Assembly: GCA_019456305.1 (NCBI GenBank) | Contig: VRUD01000019.1 | Coordinates: 1-57,524 of the forward strand | From: Cytophagales bacterium | GTDB taxonomy: Bacteria > Bacteroidota > Bacteroidia > Cytophagales > VRUD01 | DNA length: 57,524 nt | Direction of reading: 5' to 3' | In this document: positions 34,202 through 42,381 of the stretch, in pieces | Layout: each line of letters opens with the position of its first letter | How positions within the stretch are numbered: the stretch's first letter is position 1 | The notes under the pieces: generated by a model | Database searches by the model: none | What the model was told of the DNA's origin: nothing | Seen by the model: the letters and a program-made list of their open reading frames with translations, nothing else | Made by a program: the position numbers and the translations under genes

Positions 34202-35189
34202 TTTCTAACAGAAATCTTCCTTTAGAAATAAACAATTTCTTAACCACTATCTGGTCATCACTTGCAAAATAAGATTCAGGATTTGTTGATGAGTTAATTA
34301 TCCATTTATATGTTGGATGTTGGTAAACACCTATTTCAATTTTTTCTGATCCACTGAGCTCTATTACCATCGTAAATACTTTGTTACTTAAATTTGTTTT
34401 AGATACATCATCGGCAAATTTATCGGAATATATATTCCGCAAGCTGTTGAGGAAGTTTTTAACTTTAGTGGAATCAGCGAGTGCACCATTAACAGACCAC
34501 AGCCCCCCTAAGTCCCTCCCGAGTACTCGGGAGGATTTTGTCACCCCCTTCTTCATCAATGTTTTAGCAAGAGTAAAGGAGCTGTCTGCAGGATAAGCCC
34601 ATGTAATAGCAGTGATTGAATCAGGGGCTGATCTTACGATGGTTTGGTCTCTCCATCTGCTAAAATCTTTTTCAAACGATGGCCCCAAAAAAGCATCGGT
34701 GGTATAAACTTCATTCTCATCAGCTAAACGTACGTACGTATAAAAGTCTCTTTTGTTCTGAAACGAGAACTTGCCGATAATCAGATCAAGCGTCTTTTTA
34801 TCTCCTTCAAAAACCTGCACTCGCGTACCGCTTGTATCAACCCGCAATTCATTGAATTTTGAAGGGTCATTAGCAGCTAACCGCCTGGTTTTAACCTGGA
34901 TAAGCACATCAATAGCTCTTTTTACCTCACCATTATCGGCAGGCACATTTTTGCCTTCTTTGAGCCTGATATACCAACCAGCATTGTTTTTTATTAATAC
35001 AATGTCTTTTCCAGGATATGATTTTGTTGTTACGATCATTTTAGAGATATTCATAGTATCAATAGATACCAATTCATCTCTATATGAACTACTTCGTTCT
35101 TTTTTATCCCAAAATTCCAGTGCAAAATAAACTCCAAGCAGGATCACCAATATAACTGCCAGATGTAGAATCGAAAATTTTTTGAACAT
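34176..35189 (-). CDS. DUF4340 domain protein
   Basis: 337 residues, N-terminal anchor (LHLAVILVILLGVYFALEFW) and a beta-rich periplasmic DUF4340 region (IVLIKNNAGWYIRLKEGKNV, LIIGKFSFQNKRDFYTYVRL). DUF4340 genes usually sit next to GldG-like ABC components, as here, so it is probably an accessory subunit of that transporter. A palindrome at 34516-34533 inserts residues before GGLWSVNG. The C-terminal end overlaps the ORF6N gene. Confidence 0.82.
   Translation of the reverse strand: MFKKFSILHLAVILVILLGVYFALEFWDKKERSSSYRDELVSIDTMNISKMIVTTKSYPGKDIVLIKNNAGWYIRLKEGKNVPADNGEVKRAIDVLIQVKTRRLAANDPSKFNELRVDTSGTRVQVFEGDKKTLDLIIGKFSFQNKRDFYTYVRLADENEVYTTDAFLGPSFEKDFSRWRDQTIVRSAPDSITAITWAYPADSSFTLAKTLMKKGVTKSSRVLGRDLGGLWSVNGALADSTKVKNFLNSLRNIYSDKFADDVSKTNLSNKVFTMVIELSGSEKIEIGVYQHPTYKWIINSSTNPESYFASDDQIVVKKLFISKGRFLLENESNKKIR
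34516..34533. repeat. 18-bp perfect palindrome inside DUF4340 gene
   Basis: CTCCCGAGTACTCGGGAG, in frame. The related TCCCGAGTATTCGGGA occurs at 38112-38127. Confidence 0.85.
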
Positions 35190-35199
35190 GTTTTAAAGT

Positions 35200-35248
35200 A
35201 CGATTTAAGAATGACGAATTCGTGCTTCGTCATTCGTACTTCGTCATT
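35200..35248. repeat. Heptamer-derived inverted repeats between DUF4340 and gldG
   Basis: AATGACGAA (35210) pairs with TTCGTCATT at 35226 and again at 35240. The unit matches the GACGAAT array at 8594. Confidence 0.7.
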
Positions 35249-35249
35249 T

Positions 35250-36767
35250 TTAATAATTTCCCTGAATCCAGTTCTGCTGCTTGCGTACACGCCTTTGATA
35301 CCTCAATAGTCCGTAGATAAGTATCAAAAGTATGGGCGCCAGCACATTTCCATATTTATACAGTGTCTTCTTGCTATCTTCTATTGCTTCAAGCGGCCTT
35401 GATGTAATGCCTTTGGTTCTTAACTCAATCAACCCTGTATCGTCTGAAAGCCAGTCAATAGAGTTCACTGTAAAGTTCACATTATCAGGATGAACTTGCT
35501 GCTGTTGCCGTCCTTCACCATTTACAGCAAAACTGCCGTTAGTGATCACCACCATTTTTGACTGAATGTTTCCAATAATTTTACCCTTTACCGCTACAGC
35601 TACCGTTAATGAAGAAAATGGAAAATCGCTTTCCTGCCAGTTTTTTCTTACATCTATATAGGCAGGAGGTATTACCTGTCCGGATTTTTCTGAAGTTTTA
35701 GCTAATGGGATTATACGGATATTTGTGTCGCCTGATGAATAACTTATAGAGCTCACAAAAGGCAGGAATAATGATTCTATTCCTTCAGTGATCAAATGGT
35801 CTGCAAAATTCCCTATTATGGGGAAATAAGGAAACTTGATTTGAACCGGCAGTGTGAAAGCTCCTAAATTTTGCATTGCTGTTACAGCGCCACAGTTAAT
35901 ATCGGTGAGAAAATCTTCTTCAATAGTGACACCTTTTTTACTTAACCAGTTTTCTAAACCGAGGGAATCCCCTTTTCGGAGCATGGTTGTATTGAGGTCT
36001 CCCTTTACCCTGCTTAATGCAATATACAGGCCTCCACCTGAACCGATGTACTTATCTAACTTATTGAGGTGATCAGGGGGAAAGGTGTCTGTTGGATTAA
36101 TAATAGCGATCGCTTTATATTCGGTTGGAATATCCAGCGTGTCATTTATAGCGTAATCTTCAACATCATGCAGCACTAATAATTTTTCAACAACCTGCAA
36201 GGACGCATTTTTAGACGGCTCACCATGCCCCTGAAGGAATCCAATTTTGGGTTTTTGGAGAATAGACAGCTTTTTGATCGCTGTAGTTAAAGCATATTCC
36301 ATGGCAAAGCCCGGTTGAATTACCGGAATAATTTCCTTCCTTTCCCCCATTTGTATCATAGCGCCCATATAGGCACGCATTTGTTCTACCTTATCACGTT
36401 TTGTAACGTTTACTATAATAGGCCCGATCCCTGCCTGTTGTGCTTGCATTTCTAACTCTTCATTTTCATTAGGATTGATAAACTCGTAAACGACCTTTCC
36501 TTTTGAAAGATGCTCATATTCTATCAACTGTTCCTGGAAGTCTTTTCTTGTTTGTGATAACTGGGTCGGAAGATCCTCAGAATAATAGGCTTTTACAGTA
36601 ACAACATCATTGAGGCCTTGAAGAACATCTTTAGTAACCTTGCTCAGGGTATATCTTTTATCCGCAGTAAAATCCCAACGAAAGAATAATTTACTGGATA
36701 TAAAATTTATTATAAAAATGATACCTATTATTATTGCAAGTTTTGTAAGTATTTCAGTTCTTTTCAT
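35250..36767 (-). CDS. gldG: GldG-like ABC transporter auxiliary component
   Basis: 505 residues: N-terminal membrane helix (LAIIIGIIFIINFISSKLFF), a periplasmic GldG/ABC_transp_aux domain (FDFT-like FFRWDFTADKRYTLS; KPKIGFLQGHGEPS), and a C-terminal helix (YGNVLAPILLILIYGLLRY). GldF, GldG and GldA form an ABC system needed for gliding in Flavobacterium johnsoniae; in non-gliders the same genes have an unsettled role. Adjacent to the GldF-like permease, as in known gldFG pairs. Confidence 0.85.
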   Translation of the reverse strand: MKRTEILTKLAIIIGIIFIINFISSKLFFRWDFTADKRYTLSKVTKDVLQGLNDVVTVKAYYSEDLPTQLSQTRKDFQEQLIEYEHLSKGKVVYEFINPNENEELEMQAQQAGIGPIIVNVTKRDKVEQMRAYMGAMIQMGERKEIIPVIQPGFAMEYALTTAIKKLSILQKPKIGFLQGHGEPSKNASLQVVEKLLVLHDVEDYAINDTLDIPTEYKAIAIINPTDTFPPDHLNKLDKYIGSGGGLYIALSRVKGDLNTTMLRKGDSLGLENWLSKKGVTIEEDFLTDINCGAVTAMQNLGAFTLPVQIKFPYFPIIGNFADHLITEGIESLFLPFVSSISYSSGDTNIRIIPLAKTSEKSGQVIPPAYIDVRKNWQESDFPFSSLTVAVAVKGKIIGNIQSKMVVITNGSFAVNGEGRQQQQVHPDNVNFTVNSIDWLSDDTGLIELRTKGITSRPLEAIEDSKKTLYKYGNVLAPILLILIYGLLRYQRRVRKQQNWIQGNY

Positions 36768-36801
36768 TTTTTTATCTAATTTTATATTGATCTTTTTTTA
36801 T

Positions 36802-36822
36802 TGCCTACTGCTTACTGCCTAC
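36802..36822 (+). repeat. 7-bp repeat between gldG and gldF
   Basis: TGCCTAC-TGCTTAC-TGCCTAC, the same unit as at 7661 and 32503. Confidence 0.8.
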
Positions 36823-36827
36823 TGTTC

Positions 36828-37553
36828 TTACCCCTGCCAATTACGTTTAGAAAGCATTGTTTGTGCTAAAATAAGCCCTAATGTGATAATGGATAAAAAG
36901 TAAATAAGGTCTCTTGAATCAACAACGCCTCTTTTAATTGAATCAAAATGGTTCCGGATACTTAAATAGTTGAGTACATCTCCACTAACACCGGTGAAAT
37001 AATTTGCCAATATTTCAAATATTATATGAAATACCAGGCATATGATAAAAGTCACTAAAAAGGCAACAAATTGATTGTTGGATGCACTGCTTACAAAAAC
37101 ACCTATACTTATAAATGCAGCGCTTATTAATATTAAACCAAAATAACCTCCTAAAACAGCTCCATGATCTATTGGCCCCAATATACTTACAGTAATATAG
37201 TATGGAACAGATGCCAGTATAGCAATTACGATTAATATTAAGCAAGAAAGAAATTTTCCGAATACAATTTGCCAGTCAGTTACTGCTCTGGTTATAAGCA
37301 GTTCAATTGTTCCGGATTTATTTTCCTCTGCTATTGTTCGCATAGTAATTGCAGGAATGAATAAGACAAAAATCCAAAATGCAATAGAAAAAAAGACCTC
37401 CAAACTTGCCTGGTTGATAAGAAAAATAGTGCTTCCATATAACCATGTAAAAAAGCCGCTTAGACCCAAAAATACTATGATAATAGCATACGCTATTGGT
37501 GAATCGAAAAACGATGCCAATTCTCTTTTTGTGATTATCCAGATTGATTTCAT
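36828..37553 (-). CDS. gldF: GldF-like ABC-2 type permease
   Basis: 241 residues, six membrane helices; typical start SIWIITKRELASFFDSPIAY and the block GTIELLITRAVTDWQIVFGK, conserved in GldF/ABC-2 permeases. Membrane subunit of the GldA/F/G system; the ATPase gene lies 725 bases upstream, separated by the four-helix-bundle gene and a repeat array. Confidence 0.88.
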   Translation of the reverse strand: MKSIWIITKRELASFFDSPIAYAIIIVFLGLSGFFTWLYGSTIFLINQASLEVFFSIAFWIFVLFIPAITMRTIAEENKSGTIELLITRAVTDWQIVFGKFLSCLILIVIAILASVPYYITVSILGPIDHGAVLGGYFGLILISAAFISIGVFVSSASNNQFVAFLVTFIICLVFHIIFEILANYFTGVSGDVLNYLSIRNHFDSIKRGVVDSRDLIYFLSIITLGLILAQTMLSKRNWQG

Positions 37554-37581
37554 GGAATACTAAATTATTATAAATTATTAA

Positions 37582-37609
37582 AATTCGAAACTCGAAATCC
37601 GAAATCCGA
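37582..37609. repeat. 7-bp repeat array, four units
   Basis: AATTCGA, AACTCGA, AATCCGA, AATCCGA upstream of gldF. Confidence 0.75.
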
Positions 37610-37670
37610 ATTAAATTCAAAAAAAATCCAAAATTATAAATTCAAAAATTTTTAACCCCTTCAATCAATT

Positions 37671-38063
37671 TTATTTGTTTTCAACCTTACGAATTATTGA
37701 TCCAAGTATATTCATCAATTCAAAAGCTTCCTGGATCAGCTCTTTTCTACCTCTTTCTGATTCTGTATCTTCTTTTGTATCTGCCAATCTTAACCAATAT
37801 CTGCTTTCCTTAGCTTCTTTCCTACACACTTTTGTTCTATATAGATAATCTTTATCGCTAAATGATTCATTTGCTTCAATGTAATTTGCACCAATCGACC
37901 CCGATGCTTTTACAAGTTGCCTGATATCTTCAATATTTGCTATTGTTTTCGGTAACTTTTTAACAAATGCCCTTACTCTTTGAGCAAACTTTAATGTTCT
38001 ATCTTCTAAATCATATATTTTAGGTTTATTTTTATTAGCAGAAAGTTTAGAATTTTGGTCATT
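37671..38063 (-). CDS. Four-helix bundle protein (S23/rRNA-intervening-sequence family) with start lost in a repeat array
   Basis: The minus-strand frame ending TAA at 37671 encodes PKIYDLEDRTLKFAQRVRAF, ANIEDIRQLVKASGSIGANY, IEANESFSDKDYLYR and KVCRKEAKESRYWLRLADT, the classic four-helix bundle family of about 120 residues. Function unknown; relatives occur in 23S rRNA intervening sequences and as stand-alone genes. Upstream the frame stays open through a 7-bp repeat array to 38253 but contains no ATG, GTG or TTG. An ATG at 38254-38256 is in another frame. A change of one 7-bp unit would connect them, so the gene looks switched off in this copy. The 5' limit given is approximate. Confidence 0.75.
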   Translation of the reverse strand, partial: NDQNSKLSANKNKPKIYDLEDRTLKFAQRVRAFVKKLPKTIANIEDIRQLVKASGSIGANYIEANESFSDKDYLYRTKVCRKEAKESRYWLRLADTKEDTESERGRKELIQEAFELMNILGSIIRKVENK

Positions 38064-38247
38064 CGAATTTAATTCGAGTTTCGAATTTCGAATTTCGAAT
38101 TTCGAGTTTCGTCCCGAGTATTCGGGATCGAGTTTCGGTTTTCGAATTTCGAGTTTCGGTTTTCGAATTTCGAGTTTCGGATTTCGAATTTCGAATTTCG
38201 GTTTTCGAATTTCGAATTTCGAGTTTCGGTTTTCGAGTTTCGGATTT
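38062..38247. repeat. Long 7-bp repeat array (TTTCGAA/TTTCGAG type)
   Basis: About 185 bp of heptamers, mainly TTTCGAA, TTTCGAG and TTTCGGT, interrupted by the palindrome TCCCGA-GTAT-TCGGGA at 38112-38127 and occasional 6- or 8-base units. It stays open in two minus-strand frames and encodes peptides of the NSKFEIR kind. Confidence 0.92.
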
Positions 38248-38278
38248 TTCTCCCATTATTACTGCAGATATAATTAAA

Positions 38279-39205
38279 TTAATTAGTTAACTCCCTAAAC
38301 ACATCCTCCAACCTCGTTTCTGTACCTGTCATCTCAGTCAAATACCATTTATTTTTAACACACATCTCAAAGATAGCTTTACGAGACGACATATCAGGCT
38401 TGCTTTGAACGCTGTAAAAATCCTTTTTATCTTGGTTGGGTTGTACAGATTCTATACTTGCAAGGTTAAGCAGCGCTTTGGCCGCGTTTGCTTTTGCCGG
38501 TGTTTCTATTTGTACTGTCAGCACTTCCTTGCCCTTTGCCTGCTGACGCAGGATAGCTGCTGAACCATCAGCTACGATCCTACCCCGGTTTATGATCAGA
38601 ATGCGGTCACAGGTAGCTTCTACTTCCGAGAGGATATGCGAGCTTAATACAACAGTTTTTTCTTTTCCAAGCTCTTTAATGAGATTTCTTATCTCAACGA
38701 TCTGGTTTGGGTCAAGCCCTGAAGTAGGTTCGTCAAGTATGAGCACTTCCGGGTCGTGTATCATTGCCTGTGCCAAACCAACCCGCTGCCTGAAACCTTT
38801 GGATAACGCTCCGATCTTTTTATGAATTTCGGATGACAGGTCACAGATGTCAACCATCCGTTTAATTCTAGCCGGAATACTTGATCTATCAACCCCCTGT
38901 ATTGCAGCTGCAAACCTCAGGTAGTCAATAATAGCCATGTCTAAGTATAGGGGATTGTTTTCCGGAAGATATCCGATCTTGCGTTTTATCTCTTCGGAAT
39001 TTTTGGCTGTGGTATATCCATCAAGCCTGATCGTTCCATTAGTTGGCGCCATGTAGCAGGTGATCATGCGCATTGTTGTTGTTTTACCAGCAGCATTTGG
39101 CCCGAGAAAGCCTACAATTTCGCCTGTATTGATCTCAAAAGAAATATTATCTACGGCTTTTTGTAAACCGTAAGTTTTAGTCAGGTTCTCTACCTGTATA
39201 GACAT
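38279..39205 (-). CDS. gldA: GldA-like ABC transporter ATP-binding protein
   Basis: 308 residues. Walker A GFLGPNAAGKTTTMRM, signature ALSKGFRQRVGLAQAM, Walker B VLILDEPTSGLDPNQ, H-loop VVLSSHILSEVEA. The C-terminal 80 residues match the GldA-type extension. Supplies ATP hydrolysis for the GldF permease encoded downstream on the same strand. The region before the start has TTGAC (about 39262) and CAAATTTG spaced by about 20 bases, a plausible promoter. Confidence 0.88.
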   Translation of the reverse strand: MSIQVENLTKTYGLQKAVDNISFEINTGEIVGFLGPNAAGKTTTMRMITCYMAPTNGTIRLDGYTTAKNSEEIKRKIGYLPENNPLYLDMAIIDYLRFAAAIQGVDRSSIPARIKRMVDICDLSSEIHKKIGALSKGFRQRVGLAQAMIHDPEVLILDEPTSGLDPNQIVEIRNLIKELGKEKTVVLSSHILSEVEATCDRILIINRGRIVADGSAAILRQQAKGKEVLTVQIETPAKANAAKALLNLASIESVQPNQDKKDFYSVQSKPDMSSRKAIFEMCVKNKWYLTEMTGTETRLEDVFRELTN

Positions 39206-39280
39206 GGTATTTATTGGTAATAATTTTCGAGCGCAAATTTGATACTTTCAATTGATATAGTCAAGGATTATACATATTTT

Positions 39281-40597
39281 TTAATGACTTTTATTAAATA
39301 ACTCCAGGAACCTGTCAATTTCCTCATAACTATTGAAAATATGCGTTGAAATACGTATTGAATTAAGACCGGCCTCTGGTACTAATCTTATTCTGAAGTT
39401 ATTTTTGCCAGCGAGTTTACCAAACGCATGATAATCCATGTTCTTCAATCGAAACCCCACAATACATCCCCTGGAAACATCTTCAGTTGACGTAAGCATT
39501 TCAATTTTATCTTCTAACTTCAATAAATTATCCTGTAAATATTTTGCTAAAGCCTTTCCGCGGGCTTCTACTTTTTTAATACCTATACCGTTCATAAAAT
39601 TTACAGCTTCAACAACTCCCTGGTAAATAGCTGCATTCTGGGTTCCATAATCATAACGATGTGCCGTTGGAACATACCCTTCCAGGGTTTGTTCATGTTC
39701 CGACAATTCCCATCCTGAATCAGAATAAGCTCCTACTCCATATACTTGTAATACATCCAATAACGCTTTCTTTACATACAGAAACCCTGTTCCATTAGGT
39801 CCTAAAAGCCATTTATGCGTACAGGTTGCGTAAAAATCAACCCCCATGTCTTCTAAGTCCACTAAAGTGGAACCTGGCGCCTGGGCTCCATCAAAAAAGA
39901 CAAATAAACCTTTATCATGGCCCAATTCAGCTATTTGTTTTACAGGCAACACCAAGCCGGTGGTGCAGGTTATGTGTGGAACAGCAATTACCCTTGTTTT
40001 ATTGCCGATCAGGTCATTAATAAGATCCAGATTCTCATCGGCAGTCATCGCTGGAGTAAACGTCTTCAGAATGATACCATGGAGCTTTGCCCTGTTAAGC
40101 CATGGCAATGCATTACCCACATGCTCATGGGTGGTCATAATCACCTCATCTCCTTTTTTTAGCGGCAATCCCCAGGCGACAAGGTTTATTCCTTCGGTAG
40201 TATTATGAGTAAGCGAGATCTCTTCCTTTGTAACATTGACAAATCCGGCCAGGCTTTCCCTGGCGTCATCAGTGCTATAATATTCACCCCAGGTTTCCAT
40301 CCTGGTTGATACTTCCTTGACAGTTTCCAGAACGGAGTAAGGAGATGGACCAACAGTAGCAGTGTTAAAATAAATTCTTTTTTTAGTCAGTGGAAATTGG
40401 TTACGAACAAGCTTCCAAAATTCTTCTTCGCTTCCGGCTTGCGTTAATTTTTGCACTAAATCCTCTTTTCCGTTAGCTTTTAAGGGGAAATGGGGGGATA
40501 TAAAACCAATAAATGCAGCGCTGCTTAAATAATGGATAAAATTTCTTCTTCTTAATAAGCTCCCTTGCTGATTTAAGTTGACGTTTTGAAATTTCAT
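39281..40597 (-). CDS. Tat-exported class V aminotransferase fold enzyme (PLP-dependent)
   Basis: About 438 residues from ATG 40597; further in-frame ATGs at 40612 and 40639 are possible. A twin-arginine signal (LLRRRNFIHYLSSAAFIGFI) precedes a NifS/class V fold: NTATVGPSPYSVLETV, THNTTEGINLVAWGLP, DGAQAPGSTLVDLEDMGVDF and the PLP lysine in CTHKWLLGPNGTGFLYV. Known relatives include isopenicillin-N epimerase-like proteins and cysteine desulfurase-like enzymes; the substrate cannot be told. Export of a PLP enzyme fits the Tat route, because the cofactor is bound before export. Confidence 0.88.
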   Translation of the reverse strand: MKFQNVNLNQQGSLLRRRNFIHYLSSAAFIGFISPHFPLKANGKEDLVQKLTQAGSEEEFWKLVRNQFPLTKKRIYFNTATVGPSPYSVLETVKEVSTRMETWGEYYSTDDARESLAGFVNVTKEEISLTHNTTEGINLVAWGLPLKKGDEVIMTTHEHVGNALPWLNRAKLHGIILKTFTPAMTADENLDLINDLIGNKTRVIAVPHITCTTGLVLPVKQIAELGHDKGLFVFFDGAQAPGSTLVDLEDMGVDFYATCTHKWLLGPNGTGFLYVKKALLDVLQVYGVGAYSDSGWELSEHEQTLEGYVPTAHRYDYGTQNAAIYQGVVEAVNFMNGIGIKKVEARGKALAKYLQDNLLKLEDKIEMLTSTEDVSRGCIVGFRLKNMDYHAFGKLAGKNNFRIRLVPEAGLNSIRISTHIFNSYEEIDRFLELFNKSH

Positions 40598-40753
40598 AAT
40601 AACTTTTTTCATAATAAACTTTATGTATGTCAATACCAAACTTTTTTGTTATCCTGGTAGATATGTCTTCAAATCATCCAACCAAACATGCATGTTACAA
40701 AGTTACTGCATATCTTTATCTTCTCGCAAATTTTGGAATTTTTTCAAAAAAAT

Positions 40754-40802
40754 GTTCGAGTTTCGAATTTCGAGTTTCGGATTTCGAGTTTCGGGTTTCG
40801 GA
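40754..40802. repeat. Seven-unit 7-bp repeat array
   Basis: GTTCGAG, TTTCGAA, TTTCGAG, TTTCGGA, TTTCGAG, TTTCGGG, TTTCGGA: exactly seven heptamers between the aminotransferase and the DUF6922 gene. The rest of 40598-40838 shows nothing else I can support. Confidence 0.9.
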
Positions 40803-40838
40803 ATATTTATTTATTGTAGAAAAAAACATAGGGATTAG

Positions 40839-40869
40839 TTGGAAAAGTGGTGAGAATGTATTAATTTTG
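40839..40869 (+). promoter_or_regulatory. Bacteroidota-type promoter of the DUF6922/AbiEii pair
   Basis: TTG (40839-40841), 20 bases, TAATTTTG (40862-40869). With initiation a few bases downstream, the ATG at 40874 would be leaderless and the ATG at 40895 would have about 20 bases of leader. Confidence 0.6.
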
Positions 40870-40894
40870 GAGAATGAAAGATTCAGAAAAAATA

Positions 40895-41179
40895 ATGAAT
40901 TTACCAAAGCAGCTATTCTGGGATGTAGATTATGAAAAAATAGATTATGATAAGAAAAGAATATTCGTAATAGGCAGGGTATTGAATTTCGGTACGTTGG
41001 ATGAAATAAGAGAAGTATTTAAGAGGTATGGGGTGGAAGAGGTAAAAAGGTGCATAGTGAAAGCAACAGGATTGACAGAAAGATCGGAGAATTTCTGGTC
41101 GAGAATTTTAGACATTCCAAAAGAGAATTTTAGATGTTATATACGGAAACAGTTGAACCCGGTGCAATGGAGCTATTAA
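40895..41179 (+). CDS. DUF6922 domain protein, probable antitoxin of an AbiEii-type pair
   Basis: 94 residues from ATG 40895, giving MNLPKQLFWDVDYEKIDYDK, which matches how the family begins; the ATG at 40874 adds seven residues but lies at the inferred transcription start. DUF6922 proteins are helical and sit before nucleotidyltransferase toxins. The 3' end overlaps the toxin start by 46 bases. Confidence 0.75.
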   Translation: MNLPKQLFWDVDYEKIDYDKKRIFVIGRVLNFGTLDEIREVFKRYGVEEVKRCIVKATGLTERSENFWSRILDIPKENFRCYIRKQLNPVQWSY

Positions 41180-41790
41180 AGGAGCTATGTTCAATGCGGG
41201 AAATTGAAAAGTTTGCATTAGTGGGGGGAACAAATCTTGCACTGCGATTCGGTCACAGGATATCGGAGGACATGGATTTTTTTTCGATAGAAAAATTTAA
41301 TGAAAGAGAATTGGATTCAGTAATAAAAAAGAAGTTTTCAGATGTGAGAATAACAAATGAGGCCGATCAGACGAGGCAGTATTATATAAATGGAAGAAAA
41401 GCTGAGTTTATAAGATTTAATTATCCGTTGTTAAGTGGAGTAGAAAATGTTGGTGGGATAAGGATGTATTCTTTACAGGATACTATGGCTGCAAAGTTGA
41501 ACGCAGTTGTTGGTAGAGGAAATAAGAAAGATTTTTATGATGTTTATGAGTTTTTGAAAACAAGATCGGTAAGGGAGATGGTAAGTTATTATGAAAAAAG
41601 ATTTGATCAGCCAAATGCGGTTCCGTTGATAAAATCATTAACGTATTTTGAAGATGCAGAAAAAGGAGAAAATCCAAAAACATTAAATAATACAAAATGG
41701 GAAGAAGTTAAGAGAGTGATTGATAATAAGGTAAAGGATTATTTAATGGGGGTTGTTGAGATAAAACAGAAGAAAAAAAATAATTATTGA
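41134..41790 (+). CDS. AbiEii/AbiGii-type nucleotidyltransferase toxin
   Basis: 218 residues. MNT-fold core ALVGGTNLALRFGHRISEDM followed by DFF (the GG and DxD-like acidic pair), and YSLQDTMAAKLNAVVGRGNK with KKDFYDVYEFL in the helical half. AbiEii toxins transfer nucleotides to targets such as tRNA and act in abortive infection or type IV toxin-antitoxin systems; the upstream DUF6922 protein is the likely antitoxin. Lys/Asn-rich tail. Confidence 0.88.
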   Translation: MLYTETVEPGAMELLKELCSMREIEKFALVGGTNLALRFGHRISEDMDFFSIEKFNERELDSVIKKKFSDVRITNEADQTRQYYINGRKAEFIRFNYPLLSGVENVGGIRMYSLQDTMAAKLNAVVGRGNKKDFYDVYEFLKTRSVREMVSYYEKRFDQPNAVPLIKSLTYFEDAEKGENPKTLNNTKWEEVKRVIDNKVKDYLMGVVEIKQKKKNNY

Positions 41791-41917
41791 ATTTACTGAA
41801 CCGAAAACCGATAATCTATCATCCAATATTTAGAAAAGAGCCAATTTATTTATTCATAAGATATATTCGTCCGATCCCGATAATCTGCCCTGAAATAAAA
41901 TGAAGTTGTGGTTTGAT

Positions 41918-42040
41918 TTAAAAGAAAATCCTCATCTGCTTTATCCTCTCAAAATATTTTTCAAACACTTCAGGTGCGATCTGTTTCGTATGTAAACTAT
42001 TTGAATAGTTAGATGCTAAGGTAGTCAGGCGAATTGTCCC
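41918..42040 (-). pseudogene. Possible gene remnant
   Basis: The 41791-42053 gap has no intact gene. One minus-strand frame reads GTIRLTTLASNYSNSLHTKQ then IAPEVFEKYFERIKQ and stops at 41918-41920; it has no start codon and looks like the C-terminal end of a decayed gene. I do not recognise the family. Confidence 0.3.
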
Positions 42041-42053
42041 CTATATCATCCCC

Positions 42054-42095
42054 TTAAAAACAAACCCTTTGTAAAACAATGCTTTACAAAGGGTT
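42054..42095 (-). terminator. Terminator of the tRNA transcript
   Basis: AACCCTTTGTAAA (42063-42075) pairs perfectly with TTTACAAAGGGTT (42083-42095). On the minus strand it is followed by TGTTTTT, immediately downstream of the tRNA. Confidence 0.75.
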
Positions 42096-42109
42096 AATGT
42101 TTTATGTAG

Positions 42110-42182
<73 letters not shown>

Positions 42183-42280
42183 ATATAATAGTGCGCAAAT
42201 ATAGGATAATTATTCTTACAAAACAACTATTTTTGTAAAATATTACCTAACTTGGATAAGGAAGAAACAATAAGTAATGT

Positions 42281-42327
42281 TTCTCACAAAGTCCAGCACA
42301 TAAATTATGTGCTGGGCTTTGCGAGAA
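42281..42327. repeat. Long hairpin upstream of era
   Basis: TTCTC-CAAAG-CCAGCACATAA pairs with TTATGTGCTGG-CTTTG-GAGAA with three one-base interruptions. It lies between divergent tRNA and era, has no T-run, and is probably an interspersed palindromic repeat. Confidence 0.65.
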
Positions 42328-42381
42328 AAGAATTACCATTAACTTGTTGTCATTAATGACTATTTTAAGAGCCTAAAATCC

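Noticed and set aside
38062..38247. Repeat array considered as CRISPR
   Set aside because: Units are 7 bp, contiguous, with no spacers of constant length and no cas genes nearby.
38059..38256. Minus-strand frame made of NSKFEIR-like peptides
   Set aside because: It is the translation of the 7-bp array; low complexity, no conserved domain. It matters only as the frame carrying the ATG upstream of the four-helix-bundle gene.
40623..40935. Plus-strand frames upstream of the DUF6922 gene
   Set aside because: They consist of antisense of the aminotransferase start and translated 7-bp repeats.
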